From Mesorhizobium sp. B2-4-3 (GTDB lineage Bacteria > Pseudomonadota > Alphaproteobacteria > Rhizobiales > Rhizobiaceae): a stretch of DNA of 64,000 bases. The stretch lies in contig NZ_VFVL01000005.1 of NCBI RefSeq assembly GCF_006442815.1, positions 124,001 through 188,000 on the forward strand. The letters are read 5' to 3'. A program made the translations under genes and the position numbers. A model generated the notes under the pieces. The model was not told where the DNA came from. It made no database searches and worked only from the letters and a program-made list of their open reading frames with translations. Shown in pieces: positions 44,282 to 53,780 of the stretch; within the stretch, counting starts at the first letter, position 1; every line of letters starts with the position of its first letter.

Positions 44282-45027
44282 GTGGGAATGCGGATATGTC
44301 CAAGTCAGCATCGAAGGTCATGACGGTCCGGACAGCATCCGGCATCGCAAGGATCCGTCGGCAGGTGGTCCCGGCGCTGGCGGTCATGCTTGCGGCGTCG
44401 CTAGCAGGCTGCGCCAACCGCGACAGCGTAACCGTCGGGTCGATACCGGACGATTACCGCACGACCCATCCGATCGTCATTGCCGAGAAGAACCAGAAGA
44501 TCGACCTGCCGGTCGGCGCCGGCGATCGAGGCATGACCGGCGCGCAGCGCGATACGCTGCTCGGTTTTCTCGACGGCTACGACAAGAGCGCCGCCCCGTC
44601 GCTGACCATCGCAATCCCGCGAGGCTCGGCCAACGAGGTGGCGGCACTGGTCGCGGGACGCGACTTCGCACGGGTCGCCATGGCGGCGGGCGTCAAGCGC
44701 AATCGTATCGTCATGACGTCCTATCAGTCGGATGTGCCGGAGGCGTCCGCGCCGGTGCGTGTCGCCTTCGTCGCGGTGCGGGCACAGACCGACAAATGCG
44801 GCCGTTGGCCTGATGACCTGACGGAGACGTCGGAGAACAAGCACTACGCCGACTTCGGCTGCTCTTATCAGAACAATCTCGCGGCCCAGGTGGCCAATCC
44901 CAACGATCTGATTGGGCCGCGCAAGCAGTCCGACATCGATGCCGAAAATCGCGGCGCGGTGATCGACACCTATCGGAGCAGGGGCATCTCGGACGAGTTC
45001 CTCGGCAATTCGGAAGTGACTTACTGA
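44278..45027 (+). CDS. cpaD: Flp pilus assembly lipoprotein CpaD
   Basis: 249-residue predicted outer-membrane lipoprotein. The lipobox is LAASLAGC (about residues 39-46), then the CpaD domain: DDYRTTHPIVIAEKNQKIDL, GFLDGYDKSAAPSLTIAIPR, FGCSYQNNLAAQVANPNDLI and RSRGISDEFLGNSEVTY. It is thought to aid secretin assembly. The leader is long for a lipoprotein; starts at 44296 or 44320 are possible. Overlaps cpaC by ATGA. Confidence 0.93.
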   Translation: MSGNADMSKSASKVMTVRTASGIARIRRQVVPALAVMLAASLAGCANRDSVTVGSIPDDYRTTHPIVIAEKNQKIDLPVGAGDRGMTGAQRDTLLGFLDGYDKSAAPSLTIAIPRGSANEVAALVAGRDFARVAMAAGVKRNRIVMTSYQSDVPEASAPVRVAFVAVRAQTDKCGRWPDDLTETSENKHYADFGCSYQNNLAAQVANPNDLIGPRKQSDIDAENRGAVIDTYRSRGISDEFLGNSEVTY

Positions 45028-45066
45028 GCCGCGCCGGACGACGAAGAGAGCAGTCACGGAAAGAGC

Positions 45067-46356
45067 ATGACGATGAGCAATCTTGCCTACGACACGCCCG
45101 CGGAAACCGGCGACCTTTCGCAGCAGGACATCGCCGCCATGCAGGCGCTGCGTCCCGTGCCGCGCATTTCGATCCAGGCCTTCTGCGAGACCGAGGGGGT
45201 CGCCAATCCCGTCGAGCGCGCCGGCGAGGATCGCCGGATGGCCAAGGCCCATCTCAAGGTCCATATGGGCGGTATCCCGACCGCGATCGAGTTCTACCAG
45301 TCCGCGCCGACACCGAACCTGATCCTGCTGGAATCGCGTAGCGAACCGCAGCAGTTGCTCGAACAACTCGGCCAACTCGCGGAATATTGCGATCCGTCCT
45401 CCAAGGTGGTGGTCATCGGCCACTACAATGATGTCGGGCTCTACCGGGAGCTGATCCGGTCGGGCATTTCCGAATATGTCATCGCGCCGGTCTCGATGAC
45501 CGACATCGTCAGCGTCGTGTCGTCGATCTTCGTCGATCCGGAAGCGGAACCGATTGGCCGGTCGATCGCCTTCATCGGCGCCAAGGGCGGCGTCGGCTCG
45601 TCGACCATCGCTCACAATGTCGCCTGGGCTATGTCTTCGCTGTTCAAGTCCGAAGTCGTCATTGCCGATCTCGATCTCGCGTTCGGGACCGCCAACATCA
45701 ATTTCGATCAGGATCCGGCGCAAGGCATCGCCGAGGCGGTGTTCTCGCCCGAGCGGGTCGACGAGGTCTATCTCGACCGTCTGCTTGCGCAATGCGCCGA
45801 GCATCTGTCGCTGCTCGCGGCTCCCTCCACGCTCGAGCGCGTATACGATTTCGACTCCGAGGCCTTCTCGCAGATCATAGAGACAGCGCAGCGCAGCGCG
45901 CCTCTGCTGGTCCTCGATGTCCCTCACGTCTGGAGCGGGTGGACGAAGAACACGCTGATCAAGGCGGACGAGATCGTCATCACGGCCACGCCCGAGCTCG
46001 CAAATCTTCGCAACACCAAGAACATGATTGACATGCTGAAGCGGCTGCGTCCGAACGATCCGCCGCCGAAGCTGATCATCAACCAGGCGGGGGTACCGAA
46101 ACGGCCTGAGATCGCGGCGTCCGATTTCGCCGAACCGCTCGGCATCACGCCGATGGCCGTGATCAACTTCGAACCGCTGCTGTTCGGCAATGCCGCCAAC
46201 AACGGCCGTATGCTGAGCGAGATGGACGCAAAGAGCCCGGTCGTCACCACCATCAATGAAATAGCGCATGTGCTGACCGGACGCAGCGAAATCAAGGCAA
46301 AGAAGAAGGCAGGCCTGGGCTCGATCCTCGGCAAGCTCTCGCGCAACAAGAAGTGA
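45067..46356 (+). CDS. cpaE: Flp pilus assembly ATPase CpaE (TadZ)
   Basis: 429 residues: an N-terminal receiver-like domain (about 40-155; lacking a clear phospho-acceptor Asp pattern) and a MinD/ParA-like ATPase domain with the deviant Walker A AFIGAKGGVGSSTIAHNVAW (about 171). TadZ proteins locate the pilus machine at the cell pole. A further Walker B-like segment VVIADLDLAFGTANINF follows. Spaced 39 nt from cpaD and 30 nt from cpaF. Confidence 0.94.
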   Translation: MTMSNLAYDTPAETGDLSQQDIAAMQALRPVPRISIQAFCETEGVANPVERAGEDRRMAKAHLKVHMGGIPTAIEFYQSAPTPNLILLESRSEPQQLLEQLGQLAEYCDPSSKVVVIGHYNDVGLYRELIRSGISEYVIAPVSMTDIVSVVSSIFVDPEAEPIGRSIAFIGAKGGVGSSTIAHNVAWAMSSLFKSEVVIADLDLAFGTANINFDQDPAQGIAEAVFSPERVDEVYLDRLLAQCAEHLSLLAAPSTLERVYDFDSEAFSQIIETAQRSAPLLVLDVPHVWSGWTKNTLIKADEIVITATPELANLRNTKNMIDMLKRLRPNDPPPKLIINQAGVPKRPEIAASDFAEPLGITPMAVINFEPLLFGNAANNGRMLSEMDAKSPVVTTINEIAHVLTGRSEIKAKKKAGLGSILGKLSRNKK

Positions 46357-46386
46357 CGCTGATTGAGCGGCATCGGGTAGTCGATC

Positions 46387-47883
46387 ATGTTTGGTAAAAG
46401 AGGCAAAGACGACGGCAGCCGGGCAACGCCCGAATTCCGTCCGCCGGCAGCTCCCGCCGCGCCCGCTTCGACGGGGACGATGACGGCCGAGCGGCCGGCT
46501 GCGCCGACCTCCAGCGCGCCCGCCGCTCCGCCCGCGCGCCGTCCTGTCGAGCCGCCGCCTATGGCGCCGGAGCCGCCAAGAAAGGTCCAGCGCGAGCGCT
46601 CGGAAACCTATTACGACACCAAGAGCCAGGTCTTTTCCGCGCTCATCGACACGATCGACCTGTCGCAGCTCGCCAAGCTCGATCCCGAGAGCGCACGCGA
46701 GGAAATCCGCGACATCGTCAACGACATCATCGCGATCAAGAACTTCGCAATGTCGATCTCCGAGCAGGAAGAGCTGCTCGAGGACATCTGCAACGACGTT
46801 CTGGGCTATGGACCGCTGGAGCCGCTGCTTGCCCGCGACGATATCGCCGACATCATGGTCAACGGCTCCAAGAACGTCTACATCGAAGTCAACGGCAGGG
46901 TCGAGCAGACCGGCGTCCGTTTCCGCGACAACCAGCAGCTGCTCAACATCTGCCAGCGCATCGTCAGCCAGGTCGGCCGCCGCGTCGACGAATCGAGCCC
47001 GATCTGCGATGCGCGCCTGCCAGACGGCTCGCGCGTCAACGTCATTGCGCCGCCGCTGTCGATCGACGGCACCGCGCTCACCATCCGCAAATTCAAGAAG
47101 GACAAGCTGACGCTGGACCAGCTGGTCAAGTTCGGCGCCATCTCGCCGCAGGGCGCGGAAATCCTCAAGATCATCGGCCGCGTCCGCTGCAACGTCGTCA
47201 TCTCGGGCGGCACGGGCTCCGGCAAGACGACGCTGCTCAACTGCCTGACCAACTATATCGACCGCGAGGAGCGCGTCATCACCTGCGAGGATTCGGCGGA
47301 ACTGCAGCTGCAGCAGCCGCATGTGGTCCGTCTCGAAACCCGGCCGCCCAATCTGGAGGGCGAGGGCGAGGTGACCATGCGCGACCTGGTCAAGAACTGC
47401 CTGCGCATGCGGCCCGAGCGGATCATCGTCGGCGAAGTGCGCGGACCGGAAGTGTTCGACCTTTTGCAGGCGATGAACACCGGCCACGACGGCTCGATGG
47501 GAACGATCCACTCGAACAGCCCGCGCGAATGCCTCAACCGTATCGAATCGATGATCGCCATGGGCGGCTACTCGCTGCCGCAGCGCACGGTGCGTGAGAT
47601 CGTCGTCGGCTCGATCGACGTGATCATCCAGGCGGCTCGTCTGCGCGACGGCTCGCGCCGCATCACCCACGTCACCGAAGTGGTCGGCATGGAAGGCGAT
47701 GTCATCATCACCCAGGATCTTGTCCTCTACAACATCAAGGGTGAGGACTCGAGCGGCCGGCTGGTCGGCGAACATGTGTCGACGGGTATCGGCCGCCCGC
47801 ATTTCTGGGACCGCGCCCGCTATTATGGCGAGGAGCAGCGCCTCGCCACCGCGCTCGAGGCGATGGAGAAACGCGCTGACTAG
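46387..47883 (+). CDS. cpaF: Flp pilus secretion ATPase CpaF (TadA)
   Basis: 498-residue hexameric ATPase that powers pilus extension and, in Tad systems, retraction. A proline/alanine-rich N-terminal tail (about 10-65), then the N-terminal domain ([20 protein letters not shown]), Walker [17 protein letters not shown] (about 275), Asp box and Walker B ([20 protein letters not shown]), and His box [13 protein letters not shown]. The TAG stop is part of a repeat that separates it from tadB. Confidence 0.97.
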   Translation: MFGKRGKDDGSRATPEFRPPAAPAAPASTGTMTAERPAAPTSSAPAAPPARRPVEPPPMAPEPPRKVQRERSETYYDTKSQVFSALIDTIDLSQLAKLDPESAREEIRDIVNDIIAIKNFAMSISEQEELLEDICNDVLGYGPLEPLLARDDIADIMVNGSKNVYIEVNGRVEQTGVRFRDNQQLLNICQRIVSQVGRRVDESSPICDARLPDGSRVNVIAPPLSIDGTALTIRKFKKDKLTLDQLVKFGAISPQGAEILKIIGRVRCNVVISGGTGSGKTTLLNCLTNYIDREERVITCEDSAELQLQQPHVVRLETRPPNLEGEGEVTMRDLVKNCLRMRPERIIVGEVRGPEVFDLLQAMNTGHDGSMGTIHSNSPRECLNRIESMIAMGGYSLPQRTVREIVVGSIDVIIQAARLRDGSRRITHVTEVVGMEGDVIITQDLVLYNIKGEDSSGRLVGEHVSTGIGRPHFWDRARYYGEEQRLATALEAMEKRAD

Positions 47884-47983
47884 AGCATTTTGCAGCCAAG
47901 TGGAATCAATTGGCGTCGCAGAAATGCGGCTAAAACAAACAGATAGAGCGGGATGCCGACATCTATTTAACGCATCCCGCTCT
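47881..47983. repeat. Composite repeat between cpaF and tadB
   Basis: Two hairpins. The first (47885-47927) has arms GCATTTTGC/GCAGAAATGC and an inner GCCAA/TTGGC stem, as at 428. The second is a perfect 12-bp hairpin AGAGCGGGATGC (47945-47956)/GCATCCCGCTCT (47972-47983). It begins with the cpaF stop codon and ends 31 nt before tadB. Confidence 0.85.
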
Positions 47984-48014
47984 AACGCATCTGGAGGTGT
48001 AGGGGCCCCGGTCG

Positions 48015-49028
48015 ATGTTCGGAATTGACACCACCGTACTGGCTTTCATCGCGCTTGCCGGCTTCAGCGCCGGCGCGGTGGCTTATGCTTTTCTGTTCAC
48101 GCGCATCGACAACGAGAAGCAGGCCGGCAAGCGGCTTCAGACCGTCAAGACAGCCGAAACCGACCGGTCGGTGGTGAAAGCGACGCGCGACCGTGCAGCG
48201 GAAGCGGTCAAGCGGCGAAAAAACGTCCAGGACTCGCTGAAGCAGCTCGACGAGAAACAGAAGACCAACGATCGCAACGTCAAGAAACCGCCGCTGAAGG
48301 TTCAGATCCGCCAAGCCGGCATGCAGGTTCCGATCGAGCGTTTCTATATCTATTCCGCTGTCTGCGGGATCATCCTGACGGCCGTTCTCTTTTTCCTCGG
48401 CGCGCCTCTATGGGCTTTGCCCGGTGCCCTGCTGGTGGGCGGCCTCGGCCTGCCGCGCTGGTTCGTGTCGTTTCGCCGCACACGTCGCGTCAAGGCCTTC
48501 CTGGAAGAATTTCCGAACGCGCTCGACATCATCGTGCGCGCGGTCAAGTCCGGCCTGCCGCTCAACGATGCGATCCGCCTGATCGCCAACGAATCGCCCG
48601 AACCGGTCCGGTCCGAATTCCGCCGCATCGTCGATTCCCAGCAGATGGGCATGTCGGTGCCCGACGCTGCCATGCGCATGTCCGAGACGATGCCGTGCAG
48701 CGAAGCCGGCTTCTTCGGCATCGTCATCCAGATTCAGTCGCAGGCCGGCGGCAATCTGTCCGAGGCGCTGGGCAACCTTTCACGCGTCCTTCGCGACCGC
48801 AAGAAGATGAAAGCCAAGGTCCAGGCGCTTTCTATGGAAGCCAAGGCATCCGCCGTCATCATCGGCGCCTTGCCCTTCGTCGTCGCCTTCCTCGTCTATC
48901 TGTCGAGCCCGAACTACATCATGCCGCTGTTCACCACCAATGTCGGCAACCTGATCCTCGGCTGCTCGGGTGTGTGGATGTCGATCGGCATCCTGGTGAT
49001 GCGCAAGATGATGAACTTCGAAGTGTAG
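48015..49028 (+). CDS. tadB: Flp pilus inner-membrane platform protein TadB
   Basis: 337 residues of the GspF/T2SSF family. N-terminal helix (VLAFIALAGFSAGAVAYAFL), a charged loop, two central helices (YSAVCGIILTAVLFFLGAPL), the GspF domain (FPNALDIIVRAVKSGLPLND, SQAGGNLSEALGNLSRVLRD) and a C-terminal helix. Pairs with TadC to form the platform acted on by CpaF. Start ATG at 48015 after GGAGGTGTAGGGG. Confidence 0.95.
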   Translation: MFGIDTTVLAFIALAGFSAGAVAYAFLFTRIDNEKQAGKRLQTVKTAETDRSVVKATRDRAAEAVKRRKNVQDSLKQLDEKQKTNDRNVKKPPLKVQIRQAGMQVPIERFYIYSAVCGIILTAVLFFLGAPLWALPGALLVGGLGLPRWFVSFRRTRRVKAFLEEFPNALDIIVRAVKSGLPLNDAIRLIANESPEPVRSEFRRIVDSQQMGMSVPDAAMRMSETMPCSEAGFFGIVIQIQSQAGGNLSEALGNLSRVLRDRKKMKAKVQALSMEAKASAVIIGALPFVVAFLVYLSSPNYIMPLFTTNVGNLILGCSGVWMSIGILVMRKMMNFEV

Positions 49029-49041
49029 GGGCGCGGATCCA

Positions 49042-50058
49042 GTGACAGAGCAGGTTGTCAAAACACTCACCGACCCTTCTTTCCTGATCGCGATGCTGGT
49101 CGGCATTGCCGTTTTTGCGACCGTCTTCACACTCATGCCGGCGTTCGGCGCCACGTCGCTCAAGTCGCGCATGAAGAGCGTGGCGCTCGAGCGCGACAAA
49201 TTGCGCGCCGAGCAGCGTGCGCGGCTGGCCAACGAGGCCGACCGCCGTCGCAAGGGCCTGCGCGAGGAGCAGTCCATCGGCATGCGCAACATCGTCGACC
49301 GCCTGGATCTCAGGCGCGCTCTTGCCGACGAAAACACCGTCCAGAAGCTCAAGGTCGCCGGCTTTCGCGGCCAGAACCCGCTGACGCGCTTCCTGTTCTT
49401 CCGCCTCGTCCTGCCATTCGTCGGCTTTGCCTTGGCGGCCGTCTATCTGTTCGTGTTGGGCGGCCTGCCGCAGCAGCCGGCCTCCATCAAGCTGTTCGTC
49501 TGTGTCGTTGTCGCCTATGGCGGCTTCTACGCGCCGATCCTCTACGTCAACAACCGCGCGACCAAGCGTAAGCAGTCGATCCAGCTGGCGTGGCCGGACG
49601 CGCTCGACCTGATGCTGATCTGCGTGGAATCCGGCATGTCGGTGGAAGCGGCCATGCGCAGGGTTGCCGACGAAATCGGTGCGCAGTCGGTGGCGCTTGC
49701 CGAGGAATTCGTGCTCACCAATGCCGAGCTGTCCTATCTGCAGGATCGCAAGATCGCCTATGAGAACCTGGCAAGCCGCACCGGCCTGGAATCGGTGAAG
49801 TCGGTGTCGCAGGCCCTGGTCCAGGCCGAACGCTACGGCACGCCGGTGGGGCACGCGCTGCGCGTGCTCGCCTTGGAAAGCCGCGACATGCGCATGAACG
49901 CCGCTGAGAAGAAGGCCGCCGCACTTCCGCCAAAGCTCACCGTGCCGATGATCCTGTTCTTCCTGCCGGTTCTTTTCGCCATCATCCTGGGTCCGGCCGG
50001 CATCCAGGTCAGCCAGCGCGGCATCTTCGGCGACCAGCACAGCTCCTCCAGCCAGTAG
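49042..50058 (+). CDS. tadC: Flp pilus inner-membrane platform protein TadC
   Basis: 338 residues, same family as TadB. N-terminal helix (FLIAMLVGIAVFATVFTLMP), middle helices (FRLVLPFVGFALAAVYLFVL), GspF domain (WPDALDLMLICVESGMSVEA, QALVQAERYGTPVGHALRVL) and C-terminal helix (LTVPMILFFLPVLFAIILGP). GTG start at 49042, 13 nt after tadB. Ended by the bidirectional terminator shared with tadD. Confidence 0.95.
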   Translation: MTEQVVKTLTDPSFLIAMLVGIAVFATVFTLMPAFGATSLKSRMKSVALERDKLRAEQRARLANEADRRRKGLREEQSIGMRNIVDRLDLRRALADENTVQKLKVAGFRGQNPLTRFLFFRLVLPFVGFALAAVYLFVLGGLPQQPASIKLFVCVVVAYGGFYAPILYVNNRATKRKQSIQLAWPDALDLMLICVESGMSVEAAMRRVADEIGAQSVALAEEFVLTNAELSYLQDRKIAYENLASRTGLESVKSVSQALVQAERYGTPVGHALRVLALESRDMRMNAAEKKAAALPPKLTVPMILFFLPVLFAIILGPAGIQVSQRGIFGDQHSSSSQ

Positions 50059-50074
50059 CCGGGCCATTCGCATC

Positions 50075-50116
50075 AATGAAAAAAGCCGCGCGGATCCCCG
50101 CGCGGCTTTTTTCATT
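50075..50116. terminator. Bidirectional intrinsic terminator between tadC and tadD
   Basis: A 19-bp perfect palindrome whose GC core is GCCGCGCGG/CCGCGCGGC and whose outer arms are AATGAAAAAA/TTTTTTCATT. The A and T tracts serve both convergent genes. Confidence 0.95.
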
Positions 50117-50147
50117 GTCGAAGCGGTCGGCGCTTGGCAGCGTCGGG

Positions 50148-50975
50148 TCAGTTCGTGGCGACCTTCGCCTTGCCCTTGTCCTGATCCTTGAGCTGGCTCC
50201 AGGCATTCTGCTGGGCAAGCATCTGGCGCAGATAGGCGACGTTGGCCTGCGCCTGCTCGGGCGACAGCTCCTGAGAGGCGATCTTCTCGGCCTCGTCGAA
50301 GCGGCCCTGCAGTCCGACGACCAGCGCCAGGTTCTGCCGCACCCTGCTGTCGGCGCCGGGCTGCTGCGCGGCCGAGCGCATATAGGTTTCGGCCGTGCGC
50401 AGGTCGCCCTCGAGCACGTAGGACATGCCGAGATTGGACAGCACCGAGGGCTCGTTCGGCTTCAGTTCCAGCGCCTTGCGATAGTCCTGCCGCGCTTCGT
50501 CCTTCTGTCCCATCTGGTCGAGAATGGCGGCTTCCGCCGAAACCAGCTTCCAGTCCGGATATTCGGGCGTCTGCGCGCGCCGCACGGCATCGAGGGCTGG
50601 CTCGAACTGGCCGTTGGCGGCAAGCGCCTTGCCATAGGCCGCAAGCACTTCGCGATCCTTGGGATAGGCGATCGCCAGCTTGCGCATCACCGCCAGCGAC
50701 TGGTCGGCGTCGCCGTCCATCTGCAGCGCCGCGGCGAAGTTCATCGCGATGCGCCTGTCGTTCGGACTGCGGGCGTAGGATTGGCCGAGCCTGGACGTGG
50801 CGGTACGCAATTCGCCGGACGACATCGTTTCCAGCGGCCTGCTGTCGGAGCGGGAGATGGAACCCGTGGTGAACTTGCTGGTGCTGCCGCAACCGGCCAC
50901 GCTGGCCGCCAGCGCCGCCATGAAAGCCGTGGTGATCAGACGCTTGGCTGTAAGGTTCAACGCTTCGGTCGGCAT
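50148..50975 (-). CDS. tadD: Flp pilus assembly TPR lipoprotein TadD
   Basis: 275-residue lipoprotein: lipobox AASVAGC (about 23-29), then tetratricopeptide repeats (residues about 60-240) such as KALELKPNEPSVLSNLGMSY and LAIAYPKDREVLAAYGKALA. TadD acts as a pilotin-like partner for secretin and other Tad parts. Convergent with tadC. Confidence 0.93.
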   Translation of the reverse strand: MPTEALNLTAKRLITTAFMAALAASVAGCGSTSKFTTGSISRSDSRPLETMSSGELRTATSRLGQSYARSPNDRRIAMNFAAALQMDGDADQSLAVMRKLAIAYPKDREVLAAYGKALAANGQFEPALDAVRRAQTPEYPDWKLVSAEAAILDQMGQKDEARQDYRKALELKPNEPSVLSNLGMSYVLEGDLRTAETYMRSAAQQPGADSRVRQNLALVVGLQGRFDEAEKIASQELSPEQAQANVAYLRQMLAQQNAWSQLKDQDKGKAKVATN

Positions 50976-51100
50976 CGGCGCCCGGTCTCCATTCCTGTGC
51001 GGCCATTGGCTGGCCGTCTTCCCTCCGGCAGAAATATTCTGTTAACCCTAACGGACCGTTAAGAAGCGCCGACTCGAACTGTTCGGCCGGAGATCATCGC

Positions 51101-52465
51101 ATGCCTGTCGAGCTCGTCGAGCAGAAGCCGGAAGCCGCCTTGCCTGTCTATCTGGTGGCGAAGGACGCCTTTGAAGCGGCGGCGCCGCCGCCCTCCGCCG
51201 TCGCCTGGGCGAGGGCCAACGGTTTTTCCGGCGAGGCAGGACGCACGCTGGTCCTGCCGGGTGAGGGTGGCGGCCTTGCCGGCGCGCTGTTCGGTATCGG
51301 CGACGGCGACAGCACCCTTGCCCTCGGCGCGCTCGCAAGGGCGTTGCCGGAAGGCGACTGGCATTTCGCGTCGGGCCCGGCGCAGCCCGAACTCGCGGCG
51401 CTCGCGCTTGTCCTGGGCGGCTATGTCTTTACACGCTACGGCAAGAAGCCCGGCAAGGCTCTGCGCTTTGCGCTTCCCGAAGGCGCCGACGCCGCGTATG
51501 TCCGCCGTGTCGCCGACAGCGTGTTCCTGGCGCGCGACCTCGTCAACACGCCGACCAGCGACCTCGGTCCGGTCGAGCTGGAAGAAGCCGCCCGAAAGCT
51601 GGCGGTCGGCCATGGCGCCGATATCGCCGTGATCCATGGCGACGATCTCCTGATGCGCAATTTCCCGATGATCCACGCCGTGGGCCGGGCCTCCACCGGC
51701 GCGCCGCGGCTGATCGACATGACTTGGGGACCGGGCGACGCGCCGAAGGTGACGCTGGTCGGCAAGGGCGTCTGCTTCGATACCGGCGGCCTCGACATCA
51801 AGCCGTCGTCGGGCATGCTTCTGATGAAGAAGGACATGGGCGGCGCCGCCAATGTGCTGGGCCTTGCCTCCATGATCATGGCGGCGAAACTCAATGTCCG
51901 GCTGCGCGTGCTGATCCCCGCCGTCGAGAATTCGATCGCCGGCAATGCCTTCCGGCCCGGCGACGTGCTGCGCAGCCGCAAGGGCATCACGGTCGAGATC
52001 GGCAACACGGACGCCGAAGGCAGGCTGATCCTGGCCGACGCGCTGGCGCTGGCCGATGAGGAACAGCCCGCTTTGCTGATCGACATGGCGACGCTGACCG
52101 GTGCCGCCCGAGTCGCGCTGGGGCCCGATTTGCCGCCTTTCTACACCGCCGACGAGACGCTTGCCGCCGATCTGGCCGCGGCGTCGGTCGCGGTCGAGGA
52201 TCCACTGTGGCGCATGCCTTTGTGGCGTCCCTACGATGCGAAGCTTTCCTCGAAGATCGCCGACATCAACAATGTGACGACGGACGGCTTTGCCGGATCG
52301 ATCACCGCAGCGCTTTTCCTCAAACGCTTCGTCGAGAAGACTCACAGCTGGGCGCATTTCGACATCTTCGCCTGGAACCCGGCCGACCGGCCCTACGGCC
52401 TGACCGGCGGCGAAGCGCAAGGCATTCGTGCGCTGGAGCGGATAATTACGCAGCGATTTGCCTAG
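51101..52465 (+). CDS. M17 family leucyl aminopeptidase
   Basis: 454 residues with a variable N-terminal domain and a catalytic C-terminal domain. Metal and active-site motifs: LVGKGVCFDTGGLDIKPSSG (Lys, Asp), MKKDMGGAANVLGLA (Lys, Asp), and the family signature NTDAEGRLILADAL with Asp, Glu and Arg. The final part has FAGSITAALFLKRFV and WAHFDIFAWN. It is likely a cytosolic di-zinc aminopeptidase; paralogue of PepA rather than PepA itself, since the N-terminal domain is short. Confidence 0.93.
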   Translation: MPVELVEQKPEAALPVYLVAKDAFEAAAPPPSAVAWARANGFSGEAGRTLVLPGEGGGLAGALFGIGDGDSTLALGALARALPEGDWHFASGPAQPELAALALVLGGYVFTRYGKKPGKALRFALPEGADAAYVRRVADSVFLARDLVNTPTSDLGPVELEEAARKLAVGHGADIAVIHGDDLLMRNFPMIHAVGRASTGAPRLIDMTWGPGDAPKVTLVGKGVCFDTGGLDIKPSSGMLLMKKDMGGAANVLGLASMIMAAKLNVRLRVLIPAVENSIAGNAFRPGDVLRSRKGITVEIGNTDAEGRLILADALALADEEQPALLIDMATLTGAARVALGPDLPPFYTADETLAADLAAASVAVEDPLWRMPLWRPYDAKLSSKIADINNVTTDGFAGSITAALFLKRFVEKTHSWAHFDIFAWNPADRPYGLTGGEAQGIRALERIITQRFA

Positions 52466-52537
52466 GCCAGAAGACCAAGTCGGCGGAAAACCCGTCACTG
52501 AAACGGAACCGAAACAATTTGCCGGCATGCTTGGGCG

Positions 52538-52888
52538 ATGTCGATCTCGATGCGCCCGAGCCAGGCCTTGCGACTGTGGCAGCAGGTGATGCTGGCCCAG
52601 GTGCGCGACGGTGAGCCCGATCTCACCATGCGCCAGACGGCGATCCTGTTCACCATCTACCTCGATCCGCCGCCCCACACTGTGCGCGGGCTGGCCGCCA
52701 AGCTCAACGTCACCAAGCCGGTCATCACCCGCGCCCTTGATACCATGGGAGCGCTGAAGCTGGTCTCGCGCCATCGCGATGAACTCGACAAGCGCAACGT
52801 GCTGATCCGGCGCACGGTGGAAGGTGCGCTCTTTGTCGAGCGCTTCGGCGATGGTATCGTCGCCAGGGCGCACGAACTGCCCATCTGA
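52538..52888 (+). CDS. Small MarR-like winged-helix regulator
   Basis: 116-residue protein with a MarR-type winged helix: DLTMRQTAILFTIYLDPPPH, TVRGLAAKLNVTKPVITRAL, and the wing SRHRDELDKRNVLIRRT. It is shorter than typical MarR proteins (about 140), with a reduced C-terminal dimerisation helix. It lies 72 nt after the aminopeptidase and 38 nt before the NlpC/P60 gene, so the three may be cotranscribed. Target unknown. Confidence 0.85.
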   Translation: MSISMRPSQALRLWQQVMLAQVRDGEPDLTMRQTAILFTIYLDPPPHTVRGLAAKLNVTKPVITRALDTMGALKLVSRHRDELDKRNVLIRRTVEGALFVERFGDGIVARAHELPI

Positions 52889-52926
52889 CCTCATTGCTGA
52901 CGACTGGATTTATCGATTTGACCGCC

Positions 52927-53778
52927 ATGGATGCCCGCCTTCATGCCTTCCGCTCCGACCTTGCCGATGCGAGGCTGAAGGGCGAGGTCGCCGCCGATCG
53001 CTTCGTCACCGGCCGCCCGGCGCGGATCATGGCCTCGGTCGCCGACCTGCGCAAGGCGCCGCGCCCAGATGCGGGTGTGAACACGCAGGCGCTGTTCGGC
53101 GACGACGTGCTGGTGTTCGAGGATGCCGAAGGCTGGGCTTGGGTGCAGGCCGAACGCGACGGCTATGTCGGCTATGTGGCCGACAATCTCCTTGGCGCGC
53201 GCGACCATGCGCCGACCCACATCGTCTCCGTGCCGCGCACCTTCCTCTATCCGGGACCGGATCTGCGCTTTCCGATCAGCGGACAGCTGTCGATGGGGTC
53301 GACCGTTACGGTGACCGATTCGGCCGAAACGCGCGGCACACACTATGCGCTGCTGCCGTCAGGCCAAGCGATCATCGCCGGCCATCTGCGGCCGATCGCC
53401 GAACTGGCCGAGGACTACGTCACCGTCGCCGAAAACTTCCTCGGCACGCCCTATCTCTGGGGCGGCGCCTCCGGCTTCGGCATCGACTGCTCCGGCCTCG
53501 TGCAGTTGGCAATGCGCATGGCCGGCAGGCAAGTGCTGCGCGACTCCGACATGCAGGCGGCATCGGTCGGCACGCCGTTCGAGCCGGGCCCGGACTATTC
53601 AGGACTTCGGCGCGGCGACCTCGTCTTCTGGAAAGGCCATGTGGCTGTTATGACCGACGCAAAAGACATGATCCACGCCAACGGCCACACCATGCTGGTC
53701 TCGCGCGAAGGCCTGAAGGAGGCGGTCGAGCGCATCGGCTATCTCTATGGCGGCCCGACGGGGTTCAGGCGGCCGTAG
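52927..53778 (+). CDS. SH3-NlpC/P60 peptidase
   Basis: 283 residues: SH3-like region(s) at about 35-160 (VADLRKAPRPDAGVNTQALF, GWAWVQAERDGYVGYVADNL) and a C-terminal NlpC/P60 cysteine peptidase with Cys in FGIDCSGLVQLAM, His in FWKGHVAVM and His in IHANGHTMLV. Such enzymes cut peptidoglycan stem peptides, commonly between gamma-D-Glu and diamino acid. No signal peptide is seen; ATG 52927 or TTG 52894 could be the start. Confidence 0.87.
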   Translation: MDARLHAFRSDLADARLKGEVAADRFVTGRPARIMASVADLRKAPRPDAGVNTQALFGDDVLVFEDAEGWAWVQAERDGYVGYVADNLLGARDHAPTHIVSVPRTFLYPGPDLRFPISGQLSMGSTVTVTDSAETRGTHYALLPSGQAIIAGHLRPIAELAEDYVTVAENFLGTPYLWGGASGFGIDCSGLVQLAMRMAGRQVLRDSDMQAASVGTPFEPGPDYSGLRRGDLVFWKGHVAVMTDAKDMIHANGHTMLVSREGLKEAVERIGYLYGGPTGFRRP

Positions 53779-53780
53779 AG

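Noticed and set aside
44401..47802. A very long open frame (over 1,100 codons) on the minus strand across cpaD-cpaF.
   Set aside because: It is antisense to well-supported pilus genes, has a repetitive Arg/Asp/His-rich composition and no recognisable domain; it reflects GC-rich codon bias.
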